Assembly: GCA_028023455.1 (NCBI GenBank)
Contig: JAQFVV010000022.1
Span: 7,769,100 to 7,833,099, forward strand
Direction of reading: 5' to 3'
From: Epiperipatus broadwayi
Lineage: Eukaryota > Onychophora > Udeonychophora > Euonychophora > Peripatidae
Length of the DNA stretch: 64,000 nucleotides
Both the position numbers and the translations under genes were made by a program. The notes beneath the pieces were generated by a model. It did no database searches. It was not told the origin of the DNA and saw only the letters and a program-made list of their open reading frames with translations. Shown here piece by piece: positions 47,640 to 59,204 of this stretch. Numbering within the stretch: the first letter of the stretch is position 1; each line of letters begins with the position of its first letter.

Positions 47640-47990
47640 AATAATACTCATTTATAACTAAAGAGGATTTGAACCCAGAATTTTCAAACTCCATTTATCC
47701 ACTCTATCATGTATTACTAATACACATGACCACATACATGTAAAAAAAGATAAATGATCTCTAATCATATTTTCTGCTGAACCAGCACTCATCAGTTAGT
47801 CCAGACCATCATCTCCATGAAATATGTATATTGAAGATCATTTATCTTTTTCATCTGTGTGTGATCATGGGTATTGATTATATAGGGTAGAGTGGATGAT
47901 AGGAGAGAGCTTGGAAAGTTCATGTTCAAATTCCCTTTAATTATATCTAGCATAAGTATATACACTATAGTTGTATTCAAATATTAAATA
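47640..47990. mobile_element. Family D inverted dimer (D4)
   Basis: Left arm GAGGATTTGAACCCAGAA with CCACTCTATC, and right arm GATAATGG-like GATGATAGGAGAGAGC with GTTCAAATTCCC, are reverse complements. The inner part holds CAGCACTCATCAGTTAGTCC once. B-box-like GTTCAAATTCC on the right arm is the tRNA-like signal. Hairpin arms of about 110 bp. Confidence 0.75.
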
Positions 47991-48277
47991 ATCATTTATC
48001 TAAATAAATATGAAATAAAACAAAATACTAACTTAGTTATATGTTTGTACACTCAAATATGATGAAGAAAGGTTTTAACATTAAATTAATGATGAGGATT
48101 AAATCAAGCATTCTTCAGTATTAAGTATTTATGGCCAAGATTTTTCAAAATAATCTCACCCATAAAAAACAACAACATTAAAACAAAATATTCTGAAGGA
48201 ATCCATTCTGCTATGGCTAGATTTATTAACTGAGGCTTATTGTGTTGGTTATAATACCATTTCATGCCTAGACTATG

Positions 48278-48836
48278 CTACACCCTAAGGTTTTTATGAA
48301 AGTTTGTAATGATGGGGTTTTAGTTGTATTTATATATTGGACTATTTCCATTATCTAATATTAAGTATTGAATGTCTTTAGAAAAATCTAACTTTATTTA
48401 AATTTTTCAATTACATTCAACTGTCAGTAATGGTACACAGGCTAGTATATGAATAATGCTTCAAGTGATATTACTCTCCTCTCTTCTTTGAGTGTTGCTG
48501 ACCTGACAAATGACAGTACTAGCATGGGAATCGAACCTTTGGAAGGATAGCTCAATTAGAGTAATACCTTAAAATTCAATATTAAAAAATCTAAGAGTCA
48601 AGGTTCGATTTCCATGCTAGTATTGTCACTGGTCAGATCAACAACACCTGAAGAAGAGAGTAGAATAATACTTCCCAAAATATTGTTCATATACAGACCT
48701 GTGTGCTATTACTAACAATTGAATGTAATTGGAAAATTTAAATAAAGTTACATTTTTTAGAAAGACATTCAATACCTAATATTAGATGAAGGAAGCAGTC
48801 CAACATATAAATACAAATATCCTACACCATAGGTTT
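48278..48836. mobile_element. Family F SINE, head-to-head inverted dimer with decayed TSD (F3)
   Basis: CTACACCCTAAGGTTT (48278-48293) and CTACACCATAGGTTT (48822-48836) form an imperfect direct repeat. The left arm is a minus-strand SINE body; the right arm is a plus-strand SINE with an A box GGATAGCTCAATTAGAG (about 48544-48560) and B box GGTTCGATTTCC (about 48602). A body segment CACCTGAAGAAGAGAG follows. Same architecture and near-identical length (528 bp insert) as 5626-6183. Confidence 0.8.
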
Positions 48837-49137
48837 GAAACCTAACGTAATATTTCATTAACTTTCCCTCTTTTGCTTTGAATTCTAGTTCTCCAGAGGA
48901 AAAACCTGTTCTCAAGAGTAAAAACCCGAAATATAATGTTGTATAAATTAATAACGCTCATTAAAAGAATTATACAGTAATAATAAACATTATTGGACGT
49001 GAGAATAAAATTCAAGTGACAGAAGACTATGTTTAAATTTATCAATTTATTCATTAAAGATGGCATACAAATAGCTACAAATATCAAGTCACTCAATGAT
49101 CAAAAATACACTTTGAATTAGCTGTGAAACCAGTACA

Positions 49138-49160
49138 CCAATCAGAACTCCCTATAAATA
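49138..49160 (+). promoter_or_regulatory. CCAAT/TATA-like cluster
   Basis: CCAATCAGA (49139-49147) is followed closely by CTATAAATAGGG. The two motifs are nearer to each other than usual, which weakens the call. The next ATG-started frame is at 49286. Confidence 0.3.
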
Positions 49161-49285
49161 GGGTTACATGTTATTTTCTTAATTCTCCATTTTTTTACAT
49201 GGAATTATAATCTAGAAATATTACTGTCTTCATAGTACCACGATGCACATATTTTAAGCTTTAAATTATCTAATCCACGTCGCAA

Positions 49286-49504
49286 ATGAAACTACTCCCT
49301 TTCCCATTTAATTTAGATACTAGGGGAGAAAATTATTTATTTAATTACATTGAAAAAAATAAAGATAAAATACAACTAATATTTACAAAGAGGAAAAAAA
49401 CCATATTCTTTTTAAGGACATTTTACAATTCAATTAACAAATCACTTTATTCGTATTACAACCAGGTAGCTGTACAGACTAAGTTTGAATTGAAGATTCT
49501 TTAA
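49286..49504 (+). CDS. Small orphan ORF, 72 aa
   Basis: Starts MKLLPFPFNLDTRGENYLF and continues with a Lys-rich middle (KKNKDK-like, FTKRKK). It lies about 130 bases downstream of the TATA-like motif. CAGGTAGCT near 49463 could be a splice donor, in which case only the first 58 codons would be used. No family recognised. It may be chance; the promoter-like motif and position are the only reasons to list it. Confidence 0.2.
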   Translation: MKLLPFPFNLDTRGENYLFNYIEKNKDKIQLIFTKRKKTIFFLRTFYNSINKSLYSYYNQVAVQTKFELKIL

Positions 49505-49591
49505 TAATTTTGGGATCAGAAGCTTTTTTCCAGGTTTAAAAAATATAATCCGAGTTGTTATTTGAGTTATGGCTAAAAACAAGATTATCTT

Positions 49592-49825
49592 TTGATCTCA
49601 TTCAGATTATTTAAACACTATTCTGTCGGATTGCTGAGAAAAAATGGCTGCGGGTGTGGCGATGAACTTCAGAAATTGAAAGAAGCGGAGATGGAAATTA
49701 CAAAAATAGGCCAGAAACATAACGTATATATCGTGTGGGTAGGGTCTTTTTATAGAGCCACCATATGTAAAGAAGTAGTGATAATGAAACAAATTTGCAG
49801 ACAACTCTATTTTAAACTAAAATAG
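49592..49825 (+). CDS. Small orphan ORF, 77 aa
   Basis: Contains GCGCGDELQKLKEAEMEITK, with a charged helical segment, then VYIVWVGSFYRATICKE. The DNA is richer in CpG than neighbouring sequence. In another frame an ATG in good context (AAAAAATGGCTGCGGG, about 49646) opens only 11 codons. Not recognised; possibly a first exon, an old transposon or chance. Confidence 0.2.
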   Translation: MISFRLFKHYSVGLLRKNGCGCGDELQKLKEAEMEITKIGQKHNVYIVWVGSFYRATICKEVVIMKQICRQLYFKLK

Positions 49826-49829
49826 ATTA

Positions 49830-50760
49830 TTAAATAATAAAGATAGAAACCGTTTTTTCGTTCTGATGGTTGTATTATTAGTTTTTTTCAAGTAAAAAGT
49901 TTTCTATTTTGTGGCAGCTCAATAAATACAGATTTTAAATCTATTGTATTTTATTTTGATTTTTAATTTATTTTTAAAACTGTTAACTAGGATGATTCAA
50001 TTAAGTTGAAAGGATGTTGAGAAGTTTAGTGCGTTTAAATTATTGGCAATGAATGAAAAGCAACAGAATAACTTGTGTGGTTATACTGAATTTTTTTTTG
50101 AGGTGAATGAGGGTTAATTATGAGCATAGAGATAGGGTCTTTTTTAAATAAAAAAATAATATTTTTAGCTTTTTTCTTTCTTTAGCTTGTTAGTATAGTT
50201 CATTTGAAAAATGGTGGGAATATTAGGAAAGTCTTTTCACATTCTTATTGCAATCATTTCCAAATGTTATTTGGTAGGATTTAAATGATTGAGACAGCTT
50301 CGCATTGTCATAGAAAAGCCTCTTGCAGGGAAATGAAAAATACTCTGATGACAGAGATGTCGAGAAAAATAGATTGAACTGTATCAACAAAGATTTTATC
50401 TTAAAAATTTTTTGAGTATAAAATAATAGTTAAATAAAAGCAGCAACTTTATTTTTAGAATTAATCTTTTTAGCTTTTATCGTTTTCTGAAAACACATCT
50501 TTGTATATAAACCGTTTAAATGTAATGGTAGTGCGCCTACTTACCGTGTCTAGATCTGAAATTGAATCTGGGCTAGACCGAATTTGAAATATTATTTTAA
50601 GTTATAATCAGGATTAGGATTGCTTTTCAGATAGCTAGATTATAATTAATTCACTCCATCACCAGAAACAACCACTTACACAGTGATAATGATACATTAG
50701 AGAGGAGTTTTGAGATGACTATACAAACCAATCTGCAACTACAATTAAATATGTGTACAA
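49830..50760. other. No recognised feature
   Basis: AT-rich DNA with no gene, tRNA or repeat that I recognise. A GTCTAGATCTGAAATTGAAT stretch near 50548 is vaguely tRNA B-box-like but has no partner A box. Confidence 0.35.
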
Positions 50761-50896
50761 AACATGCTGATATGTCAAGCGTTGTTAGCCGATAGGTCAT
50801 CGCAACCGGCTTGCAAGCAAGTAGTTGGTTGCAAACGGTTGTGGATTCGCGTCCCGGCCGATGCTATGATATATGAAAAAAAAAACATGCTGATAT
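50761..50896 (+). mobile_element. tRNA-derived SINE family S with 13-bp TSD, copy S3
   Basis: AACATGCTGATAT occurs at 50761-50773 and 50884-50896. The SINE (about 110 bp) has acceptor arms AGCGTTG and CGATGCT, A-box-like TTAGCCGATAGG, an anticodon arm with CTTGCAA, a variable region of about 19 nt, a B-box-like GATTCGCGTCCC and an ATGATATATG plus A10 end. The perfect duplication indicates a fairly recent insertion. Confidence 0.92.
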
Positions 50897-51239
50897 TAAG
50901 TGATGCTGTCTTTTAACTTTTCCTGCAGCAACATCTTTTTTTAAAAAGATTTCAACACTATTGTTTAATTGTAGCTTTCCATTATATTCTATCCTCAGCT
51001 ATATCTTCTCAATGATAATATTCAATATTTCACTACTATAAAATGCCTTTGAGCTAATCTTTATATTTTAAACCCAATCTGCCTCTTCAAATGAAATCAG
51101 ATTTACTATTAAGTATATATTTTTAGCAAATCTTATATTATTTATTCATTTCACTTATTCTTTCCATTGAAGGTACTATTTTATATAGTAAAGTATATGA
51201 CCTGACATCCATCAAGTTAAAGAATTTATTAATTGTTTG

Positions 51240-51536
51240 ACAGGATGGCTCATTTGCTTAGAACATTACCTTAAAATTCAGTATTTAAGAATCTAAAGAC
51301 CCAGGTTTGATTACCAAGTTAGTATTGTCACTGATCAGGCCAGCAACATCTGAAGAAGAGAGGAAATAATACATCTTAAAATGTTGTGCATGTACTAACC
51401 TGTGTGCCATTACTAACTGTTGAATGTACTTTGAATATTTAAATAAAGTTATTTTTTTTAAAAGAGATTTAATACTTTATATTAGATGATGGAAATAGTC
51501 CAATATATAACTAAAATATCACCATCAGAAATCTTC
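51240..51536 (+). mobile_element. tRNA-derived SINE family F, full single copy (F4)
   Basis: A-box-like GATGGCTCATTTGCTTAGA, B-box-like CAGGTTTGATTACC (about 51301), body CAGGCCAGCAACATCTGAAG, AATAAAGTT, ATTAGATGATGGAAATAGTCC and the end AAAATATCACCATCAG. About 295 bp. Flanks AAAGAATTTATTAATTGTTT and AAAGAATATATTGTTT may be a decayed duplication. This copy defines the monomer from which the inverted dimers were made. Confidence 0.75.
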
Positions 51537-51539
51537 AGA

Positions 51540-54040
51540 AAAACAATAAAGAATATATTGTTTAGTTTTATAATCTTGACATTATAATTTTAGCAAAAAT
51601 TTGACACATCCTTAAATAAAAATTTTCTAATGATTTGATGTTATGTTGATAGGGAATTTCAGTTTCACTTCCACACAATTAATTAGGTAAAATAATAGTT
51701 TTATATACAATTGATTTGGTAGCAGTAATGAAATTCTCTATTTTAAACCTGTTTAAAGCAGTAGCAGCACTTAGGAATTATCAATTCAATAGTGGAAAAA
51801 AGCTACATCCCAAAGTGGTTCACATGCCCAAAAAATAAATCATTTATTAGAGAAATAATGAAAAGAGAGAAGCATATATATTTCACTGTTACATGTGCTC
51901 CTGAAATAATAAAGTTGCATCCATGTTAAAAGATAATTTTTAATGTCAACTGAAAAGATATTCAATTCATAATAGAAAATATGAACCAGAAAAATATTTC
52001 TGTAAATGGCCTTGCATTATATCTGAAATCATATCCACAAACTCCAGATTCCAGGACATTCTGTTGTATGTTTATAAAAGTATTAAAAACAAAATTTGTA
52101 CAATAACTTTAGTTTGAATAAATTAAGAACAAAATGTTATGTGTATCCAGAAAAAGTAAATAATAAGAAATGTAATAAAGCAAAAATAAATGGACATTAA
52201 CATTAAATTTGTTTTTAAAAAAGCAAGATTTTAACACTTTAATTTTTTTTTTACTTTTATGTAGATTTATAAATTCTAAATTTTGATAATTGAGTTTTAA
52301 ATTTATATTTTTATAGAAATGTTAATTACATTCCTCATGAAATTCTAAATAAAATGATATATAAAAAATTACATGTGATAATTTTTATTCCATAACATTA
52401 AAAATTAGAAATATTGAACAATCTTTCATTTTTATTAGCAGTGCCAACAGTTTACAAACTATACAGGCATCTTTTAGAAATATATTTATTTTTAATAAAT
52501 CTATGAACCATGACCTTCATTAATTATAGAATTGGATCTCCTTTTCATGATCTTATAATTTTTACATTTTATTTATATTTTTGGAATATTCTTCCAACAA
52601 ATTTTGAGTGTTCCACAGCAACAGAACTTATTTTTAAATAGTTCTCATTAATTGTATGATAGTAAAACATCTGTTACAAAAATGTTATGTTGTTTGCAAG
52701 ATGTGGTAAAATGATAAAAAATGCAGTTTGATTATCCAGACATAGGTAAGCATCTGAGATGTATTTTTAATTATGTACAACACTATACAGACATGTATTC
52801 TTTATGGCTATCTGCATAGATTTACCATTGAGAAATCATAATATTTCATACTTTTTTGAAAAAGTTACATTTGAAATATAGTTTTAAAATTTATAATACA
52901 ATAGTCTATAATTAGCTAATTTTATGAAGTTTATTATCATCATTACAATTAATTTTTGGCATTTTCTTTTACTGTAAATATTTTTAAACATGATAATATA
53001 TGGAAAAATCTATTTTGGTCATAATTTCTGTAATATACAACCATCTAATTTTTATATTTGAACTCCAGATATGTTTAGTTTACATACAAATTATAGCACA
53101 ACAGATTTTATTCTTTCTGTTATTTTTCCAATTATGTAGTATATTTGTGAGTGTCAAAAATAATTTTTTATATAGTTTTTATTAAATAATAACTAAAAAG
53201 TAAATCTAAAATACTTGTAGGTGATAAAAAACTTCAGCTCTGGAGAATTTGTAAAAGTAATTGTAAATACTTAAGCTTCAATAATATTTGTGGTCAAAAC
53301 TTTGTCTGAACTCATTCATCACAAAGTCTCTAGTATAATGGTAGTTGTTATGATCATCATCACAAATTACTAGATCAATATTCTTCAAATGAGCTACTAA
53401 AAAAACCTAGTTTCCAAATCATATGGATCTATTACTTGCAATGGATTAAAATGGTATTTCTTTTTTTATATTCAGGATGTTGCTTCATGAAAATTAAAAA
53501 GGTGGGGGGGGGGGAGAGAAATTAATAAAAAAAATCTAAATTTCATCATAGGAAAAAAGTATATTTCACTCAAAAAATCATTAAATAATGATAAAATGAT
53601 AGAATTGCTCAAATATTTGAATAGGAAAGATCCGATACATATATATTAAGACTTTATCTGAAAATCTGAAGTAAATAAGCTCAAAATCAATCACTGCAAG
53701 CAGGAAGCAAATTTTTAGACTCCAAAATTAATAATTTTAAAAACATTGAAGCATTGATAAAAAACAATATTATTCAAAACAAATGCTTAATTGCCATGAA
53801 ATAAATTGTTTTGATATATCAATGATTCCTGAAGATCAATAGTTTAACACTTTACTGTCCATTTTGGTGTCAAAATCAGTAAAGATATAATATAGTAAAA
53901 AAAAACATTTTTAATTGAATAAATAAATAAGCACCTATAAATATAAATGTAAAGAGGCTTTATTCATAACTGCCTTATTATTATTTTAAAATTTTGTTTA
54001 CACTGTAATCTTAATTTATATATGAATACCATATATATAA
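51540..54040. other. No recognised gene
   Basis: AT-rich DNA with a G10-containing purine run at about 53502-53516. The plus frame 53000-53185 (61 aa) is hydrophobic without a recognised family. No other feature was identified. Confidence 0.4.
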
Positions 54041-54044
54041 TTAT

Positions 54045-54560
54045 TAAAATCAGTCGACACTTAGACAATCCCAAAGTCAATAACAATCAACAGTCTCAAC
54101 CTTATTTATGGTCCAATATATACACTAAATATAGACAGTAAAGATTGCAACTTAATAACAGAGATTGAAATTATTGATACAAAGAAGTTTAAATAAACCT
54201 CCTTAAACAGGTAAATATAACCTGTTCTGAATGCAGACTAATAAATAATCAATTATAACATTACAAACTGCAATTATAAATTTTAAATTATTTTGATGTT
54301 TATTTATAATTTTTAAATTGAACTCAAATAATAATACTTAAATAATAAGGTAACAATACTCATGACTGAATGGTTTTATAAGTAATCATTAAAATTGGTC
54401 AACAATTAGAGAATCCCAATATCAATAACAATCTCAACCTGTTGTCAAGGCAACCTCTTAGTAATAAAGATGGAATCCCACTTTTATTTATGGCCCAATA
54501 TATTTATATAGACACTAAAGATTGCAATCACACAGTAACAATCATATATGTCTGCTGAGA
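54045..54560 (+). repeat. Family C repeat, longer copy
   Basis: Starts ATTAAAATCAGTCGACACTT and AGACAATCCCAAAGTCAATA, runs through a body with GAAATTATTGATACAAAGAA and CAGACTAATAAATAATCAAT, then at 54385 starts again (TAATCATTAAAATTGGTCAA). So one full unit (about 340 bp) is followed by a partial second unit in tandem, all inverted relative to 26085-26539. Confidence 0.75.
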
Positions 54561-54994
54561 AGTACAGAACAATACAATTTTAAATAACATATGCTGAGTT
54601 ATAAACAAAGCATTGCCAACAAAATGTAAATTATTTCCTACTAATAAACACCTTCTGTTATGAAGAATAGATCAAAATTTAATGGATATGGAAGTTCATT
54701 GTATATAGCTAGTGAAATATAATTAGTAATGCTTAAGGGGCATATAATGTAGGAGGACCTAGACCAAAACCTGTAATAGTATAAATATGAGAATTTTTTA
54801 ATTATATAAAAAATATGGATATTTTTATGTGTGTTCATTCTGATTAGAAATGATTAATTTTAAATAAATGCATAAGCTAAACAGAAATAAAAGCAAATGA
54901 CACAATTTGTTAAAAATCCTGGTTGTAAATCTATTAATAAGGACTAAAATTACTTTTATCTGGATACCCTTATAAAAAAGAACAAATTGATCAC

Positions 54995-55052
54995 ATGACT
55001 ACTCTGGTTGGAACTGAATGGCACTACTGTATGGAGAGTTCTGCCTGTTTTA
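54995..55052 (-). repeat. Family A, short terminal fragment
   Basis: GATCACATGACTACTCTGGT joined to GGCACTACTGTATGGAGAGT and TCTGCCTG: the family 5' end in reverse. Confidence 0.6.
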
Positions 55053-55062
55053 AGAATAAATT

Positions 55063-55265
55063 GATGTTAAAAATCTTACAGAAACAGAGCATCTGTATTA
55101 AAAAAATACAATATTCTGAAAATATATTAATAATTATTTATTTAACAATAAACTTGCTCTAGCCCAATTAAATATATATTAAAAAAAAAAAAAAGATAAA
55201 TTTGCATTTTATGAAATAGATAAAAAATGCAGACTTATTTAACATGGAAAAAATAGAATTTAATT
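55063..55265 (+). repeat. Family H dispersed repeat, copy 2
   Basis: Aligns with 9718-9905; includes a private A14 run at about 55181. Confidence 0.65.
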
Positions 55266-55702
55266 CTGTGAATAATTTTATAGTTTTTGTCAAAATATAT
55301 AAATGTAACATACAGAGGTTGTTTTTAAAAAATTATTTAAATTAAATGTTCTTCTAGAGTCTTTATATAGGTAATGAAAATGATTTTATATAATACATTA
55401 AAATGTGATTGAAATTAGGGAAAGCTTAAGGTATTTGAATCTTTCAGCATTTTTTTTTGTCTTTTGAAAAAAGTAATTTGAAAGCATTGATAATAGACCC
55501 TTTGTTTTATATTCTTTCAATCTTTCTTTTCTTTGACACTAAGTAATCTGCAAAATATCATAAGTTATGATTTTATGTAATGTGTTAAATTGGGGAGGGG
55601 GAATTTTAAATCCTATCTATAAGTGTTTAATGTCATTCTTTTCTAATTTCATACAACTTTAGTATAATACTGGTGAATTTTCAAAACACCATATAAATAT
55701 CG

Positions 55703-55805
55703 TTAAAAGCCAGTCAATACTTAGACAATCTCAATATCAATTACAATCAACAATTTCAAACTGTTGTCAAGGCAACCTCTTTTTACCAATAAAGGTGGAA
55801 TCCCT
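55703..55805 (+). repeat. Family C repeat, terminal fragment
   Basis: GTTAAAAGCCAGTCAATACT, TAGACAATCTCAATATCAAT and CTGTTGTCAAGGCAACCTCT, then a truncated end GGTGGAATCCC. Only the terminal 100 bp is present. Confidence 0.7.
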
Positions 55806-55938
55806 CATTGTAGGGAATGAAATTTTAGAAATAAATATTTTTCCATAAGTTTTACTGAAAGGGTGTGGGCTAACAGAGTGAGTCCTGTAAGATTGGATGC
55901 TGAAGGTGACAGGAGGCCATGCCCCTCAAGTTATACAA

Positions 55939-56207
<269 letters not shown>

Positions 56208-56224
56208 GACAACAACAAAAAAAA

Positions 56225-56410
56225 TTAGTTGCAATTAAAGGAAATTTGAACACAGACTTTCAAGATCCCTTCAGTCATCCATTCTATCTTATATAACCGA
56301 TACACATGACTACATACATAAAGTGAATGACTGAAAGGATATTGAAAATATGTGTTCAAATCACCTTTAATTACATCGAACTTAAATATATGCACTATAA
56401 TTGTATTTAA
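56225..56410. mobile_element. Family D inverted copy (D5)
   Basis: Left AATTTGAACACAGACTTTCA with CCTTCAGTCATCCATTC and right GAATGACTGAAAGGATATTG with GTGTTCAAATCACC are reverse complements around a loop of about 40 bp. It ends with the family tail CTTAAATATATGCACTATAA. Confidence 0.7.
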
Positions 56411-56414
56411 GTAT

Positions 56415-58530
56415 TAAAAAAAATAGTTGTTTATTTTTGTATTCTTTTTGTGGTTTTATTGTTTTAGGAAGTGCTGCACTTTGCAGTATTGGAAAAATAG
56501 TGTGATCTAATTATAGTTATTTAATAACTAGTAAAAATATATAATGTATAGCTTACATTCAATCTGTATTTAATATGTTAGAGAAGTATTTATGATTGTG
56601 TAAAGGCAAAGAGGAAGAATTTTATGAATGAAAACAAAAATTTTATCATTGTGAAGTTTGGGGAAAAGGGCTTTTGAGATTTTTGACTTAGGGCTCAATT
56701 TTTGTAGATATGCCATTTCTAGTGGTATCAAATAAAAAAGTAAGGTATATGCTGTATTATCTTTATCTGTGTGTGAGCTTATGTTTGAAAGAGCTATCTC
56801 ATAATTTAAAAAATCTCAACTTAAGCAACTGTCGTCAGTAGTGGGTTGTTATATAAATATATGTAAAATGCATGCTTTCATATCTTTTTTTTTCTTAGTG
56901 TGGGTATCAATAAAAAATTTTAATTGTATATATTACTCAAGCTAATCACTATTATTTGTTTATTAAGTAGCTGACACGTTCAGAATAAATATTTGACTTC
57001 ATCGTACATATAATGTAACACTTGTTTATTTCTTCAGCTGGAGGCAGGACTATTTATCATTTAAAATATTATTTGTCATTGTTTACAATATTTTTCAATT
57101 CTAAGATTGTTTAAAAACTGGCATTTATTAATAGTTCTCGTTAGAAGAAATAGAAAACATTAAAAACCTACCAGTTTTTAATACATCTGGAAATGCTATT
57201 AAAACTGAGTTGAAAAGAAGAGAAACAGTAATAATAAATAAATATAGCTATTTTTATGGTGTAATATTAATTTAATAAAAATAAATATTTTAAGATATCG
57301 AAAATAAATACTTATTTCTATTGCCTATACTATTACTCACATATGTTCTAAAATAATCTTTCATTAAGATTACATGTTTTCTAACATGAAATCAACTCCC
57401 CAAACATATAGATCAACCACCAATAGCAGTTTTCAATTCAGCACCAGGTGGCGATCCAGAACGCTATTTACATTTGGCTATTACTATTGCTATCTCTGCT
57501 GACAAATGTTTATTCCTTACTTTGGTTCTAAATGAAAATGATGAAGGTTTTGTAAATAAATCATAATGCACAATTTATTTATATAATTTAATATTTATAT
57601 TAATTAAATGTCTTACGTTATATTAATTAATATTATTCCATGTGGATGATTTTATGGTAAATAAATTATATGAGTCTTGAGGTATAGTGCTAGTGCATCT
57701 GGCTGTCAAGTCCATAACCTATGTAAAAATAAAGACTCAATCAAATTTGCAAAATCTTTCAGTTTAACAAAGGCTTAAAATTATTCTTTTAAATAGTCAT
57801 CCCAAGCCAACTAAATTATCTATTCAGATTTGGTCAGTAAATGAGTATCTGTCTATTCTTAGCTAAAGAATAAAAGTGCTAAGTTAAAAATGTTAACAAT
57901 AGAGAGCTACATTTTATAATTTTAATTAAAGAAGTGTTGTAAACAAAGCAGGATATGGCAGATGATGAAGTCATCATAGTGCAAATGGCAGCGAACTGAG
58001 CCTGGAATTGGATAAGTCAGCCTTAAAGAAATTTGGATATTTTTCCTGCCATATCTATAAATCTATTTAAATGATATGCCATAATATTCTCAAATACTTA
58101 AAATTCTTGTTAAAATAAAATTTCGTAACATTCTTGCCAATAAATATAACTTTTTAATAATTTTTCCTTTAACTGTAATCAATGATTATTTTAAACTTTC
58201 TATAATCTATGGCCATGCCTATTTTTATGATATGCCATAATTTTAAAGCAGAGAATAATTAATGTAATAAATTTTTGTGAAAACAATTAGTAGCTCTCCT
58301 GATATAAATAGCTGCTTTGAAATTATTCTAAGAGATAACAATAGATCACTATGCACTCATTGTTATCTATATTTAATGACTTAATATGTATTAGTCTGTA
58401 TTTAAGGTTTGTGAATTATTATTATATCTGTTAGTTAGATAACACCCAGGCACATTTGCAATAGTCTTTTAATTTTTAAATATTGATGACCACCATTTTT
58501 CATTTTAATTCATGTGGGAGGGTATATCTG
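56415..58530. other. No recognised gene
   Basis: AT-rich DNA. A less AT-rich patch near 57440-57470 (AGCACCAGGTGGCGATCCAG) and a tRNA-like phrase near 57685 (TATAGTGCTAGTGCATCTGG) stand out but lack support. Confidence 0.35.
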
Positions 58531-58539
58531 TTAGTTAGA

Positions 58540-59200
58540 CATCAATTTTTGTTTTTGCATTTTACTTATTTTGATCAAATTCTTGATGACATTTTTTTTT
58601 TAAATTTGTGTTTTGCACTGCTTTGAAATCTGATTGCAGATGCATATTTGCAAATGTTGAAAGCTAAATATTGATGAAATTCTGTTTTTGTAATTTCCAC
58701 TATTAATGAAGCCCCATCTGCCATTTTTTTGACATCTACCATTAAACTTTTTCTGTTTTTGTAATTCAAATTTCATAGCATTTTCTTCTTGTTTTTTTTT
58801 TAATTTGTATTTTAGAAGATTTTATTCAATTTATTTTGCCTTAGGCATTTTACTTTGTCCATTTCAGCAAAGAATTCTTTATTCTGGGGAGTGGGGATGG
58901 TTGCGTTTGACTTATTTTTACCGATTTCTGTTTTTATAATTCGAATTTCATAGTGTTTTCTTGGTTTTTTTTTTTAATTTGTATTTTTGAAGGCTTTATT
59001 TGATTTACTTTACCTTAGGAATTTTGTATTTTACTTATTTATGTATTTTTACCGATTTTGTGTGTGTGTGTACTTTTTTAAAATTTATGTATTATTTCAC
59101 TTGATTTTTTTTACTTGATTTTTTATGTATTTTTGATGTCTTGCCTTTGGCATTTTAATTTTCCATCTATTTCAGTCATTTTTGGATAGAAATTTATCAC
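58540..59200. repeat. T-rich degenerate tandem block
   Basis: A segment from 58750 (TTCTGTTTTTGTAATTCAAA, TTTCATAGCATTTTCTT, T10, AATTTGTATTTT, CCTTAGGCATTTTAC) recurs at about 58925 with a period near 175 bp and partly at 59100. On the minus strand, 58769-58575 is open for 64 aa (SLMVDVKKMADGASLIVEIT), not recognised. Confidence 0.55.
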
Positions 59201-59204
59201 TTGC

